Source: Acidobacteriota bacterium
GTDB taxonomy: Bacteria; Actinomycetota; Acidimicrobiia; Acidimicrobiales; Palsa-688
Length of the DNA stretch: 45,923 nucleotides
NCBI GenBank assembly: GCA_028876385.1
Contig: JAGWSF010000052.1
Location: forward strand, 1 to 45,923
Direction of reading: 5' to 3'
Part shown: positions 41,150 through 45,923 of the stretch, one piece after another
Layout: every line of letters starts with the position of its first letter
Position numbering within the stretch: position 1 is the stretch's first letter
Notes under the pieces: generated by a model
Seen by the model: the letters and a program-made list of their open reading frames with translations, nothing else
Told to the model about the DNA's origin: nothing
Databases searched by the model: none
Made by a program: the position numbers and the translations under genes

Positions 41150-42190
41150 GTGGTGACGCTTCCCTGGGACCACACGTGGGCCGGTCGCCTCGACCGCCAC
41201 ATCGTCCACTCGCCGGCGTTGGAGGGCAACCCCCTGGGGGACCCGGCCGATCGCCCGCTGTGGGTGTACGTGCCCCCCGGCTACGACGACGAGCCCGACC
41301 GCAGGTACCCGACGGTCTACGTGCTCCAGGGTTACGGCAGCTTCGTCTCGACCTGGGCCAACCGGGCGTGGAACCGCGAGCCCTACCCCGAGATGGCCGA
41401 CCGGCTCTTCGCCGAAGGGGGAACCCCGCCCTGCCTGTTGGTCTTCGTCGACGCCTGGACCTCCTACGGGGGCTCGCAATATGTCGACTCGGCCGGGACC
41501 GGGCGCTACCACACCTACCTGTGCGAGGACGTGGTGAGCTTCGTCGACTCCTGTTACCGGACCCTCGCGGCGGCGCCCTACCGGGCCCTGCAGGGCAAGT
41601 CGAGTGGCGGCTTCGGCGCCATGATCACCCCCATGCTGCGCCCCGACCTCTTCGGGGCCCTCGCCACGCATGCCGGGGACGCCCTCTACGAACTGCTCTA
41701 CCTACCCGAGATCGGCCGGTCGGTGCGGACCCTGCGGGCCTTCGGGGGCTCGCCGGCGGCATGGTGGGAGGATCACCGGCGCCGGCCACCCGAGGCCCGG
41801 GGCGACGACTTCGACCTTCTGATGATGTACGGGGTGGCGGCCTGCTTCTCCGCCGACGACGACGGGACACCCCAGCTCCCCTTCGACACCGCCAGCGGTC
41901 GGCTGCGCCCCGACGTGTGGGCCCGCTGGCAGGCCTGGGACCCGGTGCTCATGGTCGACCGCTACGCCGACGCGCTGAGAGGCCTCGGAGCCATATGGAT
42001 CGACGGGGGGCGCAGCGACCAGTACTGGCTGGACCTGGGGGCGGTGGCCTTCCGCGACGCGCTGGCCGCCGTCGGGGTCACCGAAACCGTCCATTTCGAA
42101 CTGTTCGACGGGACCCACAGCAACATCGACTGGCGCTACCCGAGGTCCCTCGACTGGCTGGCCCGGAAGCTCAGTCCTCCAGCTCGCTGA
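41150..42190 (+). CDS. Alpha/beta-hydrolase esterase (esterase D/enterochelin-esterase-like)
   Basis: A 346-residue protein. PLWVYVPPGYDDEPDRRYPTVYVLQGYG is the typical opening of this family. The nucleophile elbow is LQGKSSGGFGAM (G149-K-S151-S-G153). Later segments WIDGGRSDQYWLD and FELFDGTHSNIDWRYP probably provide the Asp and His of the triad. There is no signal peptide, so it is cytosolic, in contrast to mycolyltransferase relatives. Likely substrates are small esters or S-acyl compounds. It starts at GTG 41150 or 41153. Its 3' end overlaps the convergent cyclophilin by 20 bases (42171-42190). Confidence 0.83.
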   Translation: MVTLPWDHTWAGRLDRHIVHSPALEGNPLGDPADRPLWVYVPPGYDDEPDRRYPTVYVLQGYGSFVSTWANRAWNREPYPEMADRLFAEGGTPPCLLVFVDAWTSYGGSQYVDSAGTGRYHTYLCEDVVSFVDSCYRTLAAAPYRALQGKSSGGFGAMITPMLRPDLFGALATHAGDALYELLYLPEIGRSVRTLRAFGGSPAAWWEDHRRRPPEARGDDFDLLMMYGVAACFSADDDGTPQLPFDTASGRLRPDVWARWQAWDPVLMVDRYADALRGLGAIWIDGGRSDQYWLDLGAVAFRDALAAVGVTETVHFELFDGTHSNIDWRYPRSLDWLARKLSPPAR

Positions 42191-42728
42191 TCGTGACCGA
42201 CTCGATGGTCACCAGCTCCTTGGGCTGCCCGCTGCGCGAGCCCAGATCGTTGATGGTGGAAACCACGTCGAGGCCGGACACGACCTTGCCGAAGAGGGAG
42301 TACTGGGGGGGCAGGCGCATGCCGTCGGGCCCGCTGATGATGAAGAACTGGCTGCCGTTGGTGTTGGGCCCGGCGTTGGCCATGGCCAGGGACCCCATCT
42401 CGTAGCGCCCGGGGGCGGGGAGCTCGTCCTCGAAGCGGTAGCCGGGGCTGCCCGTCCCGGTCCCGGTGGGGTCACCGCCCTGCAGGACGAAGCCCGGGAT
42501 CACCCGGTGGAACACGATGCCCTCGAAGTAGTGGTAGCGGGCCAGGAAGACGAAGTTGTTGACCGTCTTGGGGGCGGCGATGGGGTCGAGGGCCAGGCGC
42601 ATGGTCCCCTTGGTGGTCACCATCTCGGCCGTGTAGCGCTTCGACGGGTCTATGCACATGGGCGGGGGGGTGTCGAAGTGCTGCTGCTTGGGGCTCGAGC
42701 CGTCGGGGTTGGGGCAGGGGGAGGGCAT
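42171..42728 (-). CDS. Cyclophilin-type peptidyl-prolyl cis-trans isomerase
   Basis: A 185-residue cyclophilin without signal peptide. The active-site region is intact: FHRVIPGFVLQGGDPTGTGTG (catalytic Arg, Phe, Gln), NTNGSQFFI and YSLFGKVVSGLDVV. The first 35 residues (SPCPNPDGSSPKQQHFDTPPPMCIDPSKRY) match a leader also present in the neighbouring cyclophilin (PTPCPKFDGSSPHIIHFAQAPPLCISSGKTY), showing the two arose by duplication. The two Cys in this leader may pair or bind metal. It accelerates proline isomerisation in folding. It lies 15 bases downstream of the membrane cyclophilin gene. Confidence 0.92.
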   Translation of the reverse strand: MPSPCPNPDGSSPKQQHFDTPPPMCIDPSKRYTAEMVTTKGTMRLALDPIAAPKTVNNFVFLARYHYFEGIVFHRVIPGFVLQGGDPTGTGTGSPGYRFEDELPAPGRYEMGSLAMANAGPNTNGSQFFIISGPDGMRLPPQYSLFGKVVSGLDVVSTINDLGSRSGQPKELVTIESVTISELED

Positions 42729-42743
42729 GTTCGGTAGTTCCGT

Positions 42744-43637
42744 TCAGGATTGGGTGACGGTGGTCTTCTGGATGAGAGTCAGCTGGGCGGGGGCGCCGCC
42801 GAGCCCGCTGTTGGTGTTGACATTGGAGGACAGGATCTTCTGCAGCACCGGCAGTCCGCTCGTCACGTGGGCGAACACCACGTACGTACCCTGCGAGTTG
42901 AGGTTCGAGCAGGCCGAGGTCACGCAGAAGAAAAATTGGGATCCCGCACTGTTCGCCGCGCTGGTCCTGGCCATGACCAGATCCCCGGCCTGGTAGGTGA
43001 AACCCGAACCCTCGTCCTTGATGGTGTAGCCGGGTCCCGGGTCCGAAGGGCTCTGGGTGTGCGGCGAACCCCCCTGGATGATCCCGATCGAGGTGTCGGT
43101 CCGGAACAGGGCCGTCCCGTCGAAGTAGTGGTACAGGGACAAAACAATGAAGTTGTTGGCGGTATCGGGGGTCTTGGTCGTGTCGAACTGGACGGCCACC
43201 GACCCGACGTTGGTGTCGAAGGTCTCGGTATAGGTCTTCCCTGAGCTGATGCACAGCGGCGGGGCCTGGGCGAAGTGGATGATGTGAGGGCTCGACCCGT
43301 CGAACTTGGGGCACGGCGTCGGCCCGCTGAGGGAGCCGGCGGTTACCGCCGGGGCCGTCGGCGGGGTCGAAGACGAGGCGGTGGTCGGGACGGTCGTGGC
43401 CCCCGCCTTGGTGGTCCCCGAGTTGGCGGGAGCCGTGGTGCTGGTCGCGGTACTGACTTTCTTGCTGTTTCCGCTGTTCAGACCGGTCACCAGGATCAGG
43501 ACCACGACCAGGGCCACCACGACGCCGATGATCGGAATGGTTCGGGTGTTGCGCCGCCGCCGCCGCTGTGCGGCCTGCAGTTCGGCCATGCGGGCGGCCC
43601 GACCGGCGCGCTGGCGGGCTCTTTTGTTCGAAGGCAC
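42744..43637 (-). CDS. Membrane-anchored cyclophilin-like protein with altered active site
   Basis: A 297-residue protein starting at GTG 43637. A basic Arg-rich N terminus (KRARQRAGRAARMAELQAAQ and RRRRRNTR) precedes one membrane helix (IPIIGVVVALVVVLILVTGL). A Ser/Thr-rich linker and a cyclophilin domain outside the membrane follow. The core has YHYFDGTALFRTDTSIGIIQGGS: Arg and Gln of the active site remain, but the usual PGF segment is replaced by SIG, so the catalytic Phe is lost. It ends with AGSQFFFCVTSACSNLNSQGTYVVFAHV. Two extra Cys (FCVTSAC) may form a disulfide. It may be an extracytoplasmic chaperone with weak isomerase activity. A much longer upstream frame exists but is antisense to the next gene. 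Confidence 0.87.
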   Translation of the reverse strand: MPSNKRARQRAGRAARMAELQAAQRRRRRNTRTIPIIGVVVALVVVLILVTGLNSGNSKKVSTATSTTAPANSGTTKAGATTVPTTASSSTPPTAPAVTAGSLSGPTPCPKFDGSSPHIIHFAQAPPLCISSGKTYTETFDTNVGSVAVQFDTTKTPDTANNFIVLSLYHYFDGTALFRTDTSIGIIQGGSPHTQSPSDPGPGYTIKDEGSGFTYQAGDLVMARTSAANSAGSQFFFCVTSACSNLNSQGTYVVFAHVTSGLPVLQKILSSNVNTNSGLGGAPAQLTLIQKTTVTQS

Positions 43638-43704
43638 GAGGGCACAAGCTAGTCGGCAGCCGGTGGATCGATCCGGTCGGCGGGCGGGTAGCCTTTCGGC
43701 TGGC

Positions 43705-44946
43705 ATGGCTCCGGCGAACGGGTCCGATTCCGAGCGGCTCATGGCCCAGATCGAGGCCTTCCTCCGTTCGGGGGAGGCGCCACCCGCCGCGCCCGAACCC
43801 CCGCCCACCCGGCGCAGCCCGATGCCCCCCACCCGGCTGTTCGTCCCCGAGGAGCCCGACCCGCTCGACTCGACCTCCATATGGGCGCGCCGCAGAGGTT
43901 TGCGCCACCGCATCGAGCGGGTCTGGCACGCCGAGCGAGTGTGGGCCGGGCGGTCCCGCTTGCCCCGGAGGCCGGGGACCGGCGGTCGCCCCGCCGACGG
44001 GGCGATCCCCCCGCCGGGACTGGATCGCCGCCGGGACGGCTCGTTGCGGCAGCGGCTGTCGGCCTGGGCCGACCAGGGCGTGGTCGAGGAGGCCTGGCGG
44101 CGCGCCGACCGCCAGGCCGCCCGCCGGGCCGGGGACGCCCCTCCGGGCCCGGCGTGGTCACCGGCCCGCACCGTCATCGTGGCGGTGGGGTTGGCCCTTC
44201 TGCTGATACTCCCTTACGCCCTGTCCCGGACCTCGGTCGCCAGCCCGGACGGCCCCGATGTCGCTTCGGCCGCCCCGGCGGGTCCGGGTTACGCCTTCTT
44301 GCGGGTGAACCCGAGCGGCACGCCGGTCCGGTGGAACCCCTGCCAGCCGGTCTACTACCAGCTCGACCTGGTCGGCGCCCCCAGTTGGGCCCAGAACGAC
44401 ATCGCCCACGCCCTGGAGCAGGTCAGCGTGGTCACCGGCATCCAGTTCGTCTACAGCGGGCCCACCAACCAGTTCCCCAACGGGGTCATCCCCCTCGGTA
44501 CCGGGACCGCCCCCTCTCCGGTGGTCATCGCCTGGGCGTCGGCGGCCGAGAGCCGGGCCCAGCACCTCCCGCTGACGTTGTCCGAGGCTCAGGGAGCCTT
44601 CCCCGGTCCCACCGACGCGCTGGGTCGAGCCGTTCCCATACTCGCCAAGGACGCGCTCACCGGGCGCATGGTCTACGTGTCGGGATCCCTGGTTCTCAGC
44701 GCCGCCGCGGCGGCCCTCCCCCCCGGCTTCGTTCCGGGCGGGGACGGGGTGCTCCTACTCCACGAGATGGGCCGGCTGATGGGGCTCGGCGAGGTCAGCG
44801 ACCCCGCGCAGGTCATGAGCCCGCAGGCCCTTTCGTCCGGTTCCACCGGCTTCGCGGCCGGGGACCGGGCCGGGCTCAGCCGACTCGGTCGAAGCTCCGG
44901 GTGCCTGGCTCTGCCGGCCCACGCCTCCCTCTTCAGCGCCTTCTAG
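43705..44946 (+). CDS. Membrane protein with degenerate metzincin (matrixin-like) domain
   Basis: A 413-residue protein. Residues 1-150 are cytosolic, Pro/Arg-rich; one membrane helix lies at 155-174 (TVIVAVGLALLLILPYALS). The outside domain resembles actinobacterial matrixin-like proteins: RVNPSGTPVRWNPCQPVYYQLDL, IAHALEQVSVVTGIQFVYSG and AWASAAES. The zinc motif HExxHxxGxxH is changed to HEMGRLMGLGE (residues 353-363): the second and third His are R357 and E363. The Met-turn region survives as VMSPQAL. So the fold is kept but zinc proteolysis is not expected. ATG 43705 was chosen as the first start after the divergent cyclophilin gene. Two Cys (C213 and one in SSGCLALP) may pair. Confidence 0.8.
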   Translation: MAPANGSDSERLMAQIEAFLRSGEAPPAAPEPPPTRRSPMPPTRLFVPEEPDPLDSTSIWARRRGLRHRIERVWHAERVWAGRSRLPRRPGTGGRPADGAIPPPGLDRRRDGSLRQRLSAWADQGVVEEAWRRADRQAARRAGDAPPGPAWSPARTVIVAVGLALLLILPYALSRTSVASPDGPDVASAAPAGPGYAFLRVNPSGTPVRWNPCQPVYYQLDLVGAPSWAQNDIAHALEQVSVVTGIQFVYSGPTNQFPNGVIPLGTGTAPSPVVIAWASAAESRAQHLPLTLSEAQGAFPGPTDALGRAVPILAKDALTGRMVYVSGSLVLSAAAAALPPGFVPGGDGVLLLHEMGRLMGLGEVSDPAQVMSPQALSSGSTGFAAGDRAGLSRLGRSSGCLALPAHASLFSAF

Positions 44947-45074
44947 ACCATCCGACGGGCTCGGGCGCCAGCCGGCCCAGCCGGGCCGGCGCGGCCGTCC
45001 GGCGCGGCCGTCCGTCGGCGCCCAGCCAGGCGGCGTGAACCACCTGCCGGCGTCGGGGCATCTACCCTTGCTAG

Positions 45075-45695
45075 GTGCTCGCCCTGCTGAACTTCACCCA
45101 TTTCGTGTCCTCGGCCGGATACACGGCGGTGTTCGTGCTGTCGGTGCTGCAGTCATGCTGCGTCCCCACTTCCTCGGAGATCACCCTCGGCTTCGCCGGC
45201 TACCTGGCCTACAAGCACCAGCTCAACCTGGCTGCGGTGATCGCGGCCGGTGCCGGAGGCGAGCTCGTCGGGGCCTACATCGCCTATTTCGTGGGACGCT
45301 ACGGCGGACGGACCTTCGTGGACCGCTACGGGCGCTACGTGCTGCTCACTCACAAGGACCTTGACCGGGCCGAGGCCTGGTACGGCCGCCACGAGAGCTG
45401 GGGGGTCCTCGTCAGCCGTTTGGTCCCGGTCATCCGTAACTTTGTGGCCGTCCCCGCCGGGGTGGCCGAGGTGCCGCTCCTGCGCTTCGGCATCCTCACC
45501 GCCATAGGGTCGCTGATCTGGGACGGGGCCATGGCGGGCATCGGCTACGGCGTGGGGGGCAGCTACGACAAGGTTATGAAGGGTTTCAGCTACGCCGGTT
45601 ATCTGATCGCCGTTGTCGCTGTGGCCGCCATCGCTCTGGCCGTGTGGCACCGGTGGCAGTCCTTCCGGGTGGCTTCAGCCGAGGAACAGCTCTAG
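45075..45695 (+). CDS. DedA family membrane protein
   Basis: A 206-residue integral membrane protein with the DedA/VTT fold: SSAGYTAVFVLSVLQSCCVPTSSEITLGFAGYLA, GGELVGAYIAYFVGRYGG, the conserved SRLVPVIRNFVAVPAGVAEVPLLRFGILTAIGSLIWDGAMAGIGYGVG and a final helix YLIAVVAVAAIALAVWHRW. The acidic residues E35 and E63 and the R-x-x-P-x-x-R motif are present. Family members act as lipid flippases (undecaprenyl phosphate or phospholipid recycling). The start is GTG 45075. It stands alone; the region after it is non-coding to the window end. Confidence 0.9.
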   Translation: MLALLNFTHFVSSAGYTAVFVLSVLQSCCVPTSSEITLGFAGYLAYKHQLNLAAVIAAGAGGELVGAYIAYFVGRYGGRTFVDRYGRYVLLTHKDLDRAEAWYGRHESWGVLVSRLVPVIRNFVAVPAGVAEVPLLRFGILTAIGSLIWDGAMAGIGYGVGGSYDKVMKGFSYAGYLIAVVAVAAIALAVWHRWQSFRVASAEEQL

Positions 45696-45779
45696 CTACC
45701 CGGCCCCTGGGATTTGGCCCCGGCCGTCGTCGGGCTGGGGCCCCTGACCGGGTTGCCGCTTCTCCCCGGGAACCGTTGT

Positions 45780-45846
45780 AAATCCACGAACGAAAGCGAA
45801 ACTGCGACGGGATTCACGCCGCAGTTTCACTCTCGTTCGTAGATTT
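45780..45846 (-). repeat. Long imperfect palindrome, 27-bp arms
   Basis: The left arm 45780-45806 and right arm 45820-45846 are inverted copies with 24 of 27 positions matching; the loop is 13 bases (45807-45819). The core shared by both arms includes GAAACTGCG. All three differences give G-U pairs in a minus-strand RNA but A-C mismatches in a plus-strand RNA. No coding sequence is seen here. Confidence 0.75.
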
Positions 45847-45860
45847 GCGATCGATCCCGG

Positions 45861-45923
45861 CCCGACACCCGCCCGCCCGGCCCGACACCCGCCCGCCGGC
45901 CCGGCACCCGCCCGCCGGCCCGG
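45861..45923. repeat. 19-20-bp GC-rich tandem repeat, cut by window end
   Basis: Units at 45861-45880, 45881-45899 and 45900-45918, with the start of a fourth. The unit is CCCGACACCCGCCCGCCGG or a one- or two-base variant. Non-coding as far as visible. Confidence 0.8.

Noticed and set aside
42744..44177. A 477-codon minus-strand reading of the membrane cyclophilin
   Set aside because: The extra N-terminal part is antisense to the metzincin-like gene. GTG 43637 gives a normal basic N terminus plus membrane helix.

Overview
The window is a 45.9 kb piece of a high-GC actinobacterial-type chromosome. The grounds are frequent GTG/TTG starts, stop/start overlaps, an actinobacterial acyl-CoA carboxylase epsilon subunit, a MeaA-type mutase, a HemD-like/winged-helix regulator and an actinobacterial-style type IV pilus locus. 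An Acidimicrobiia-like member is a guess from the gene mix. I recognise no rRNA, tRNA, CRISPR array or insertion sequence.

Region 1 (1-12.4 kb) is mainly housekeeping and acyl-CoA metabolism: the end of dnaX, ybaB, a convergent recR, a PanE-like reductase, an acetyl-CoA acetyltransferase, methylmalonyl-CoA epimerase, a SEC-C-tagged methionine aminopeptidase, a HAD hydrolase, a Baeyer-Villiger-type monooxygenase, a 5'-3' exonuclease, aat, and the pccB/epsilon carboxylase pair. It ends with a very acidic protein carrying an LQRxAGNxAV...VQR motif of the kind seen in DUF4157/contractile-injection-associated proteins. Together with the MeaA-type mutase at 37.4-39.3 kb, the thiolase, epimerase and carboxylase fit propionyl-/ethylmalonyl-CoA metabolism.

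Region 2 (12.5-22 kb) is a minus-strand set that I read as a synthase-dependent exopolysaccharide module: a glycine-rich IPT/TIG surface protein, two HlyD-type adaptors, a multi-membrane-span family 2 glycosyltransferase, a GH26-like lipoprotein and a sulfatase-superfamily enzyme with Thr at the usual Cys/Ser position. A divergent pair of good promoters separates the surface protein from an HTH protein with a degenerate kinase-like domain. A membrane histidine kinase follows.

Region 3 (25.9-34.9 kb) encodes a type IV pilus: pilB, pilC, three minor prepilin-like proteins and a major pilin on the plus strand; lepB, pilT and a DUF429 protein on the minus strand. A six-module, twelve-cysteine secreted protein (35.0-37.0 kb) precedes lepB.

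Region 4 (37.4-45.9 kb) holds the MeaA-type mutase, an S51-like peptidase, the HemD-like/winged-helix regulator, an esterase, two cyclophilins, a membrane protein with a decayed metzincin site and a DedA protein. The last 150 bases carry a long imperfect palindrome and GC-rich tandem repeats.
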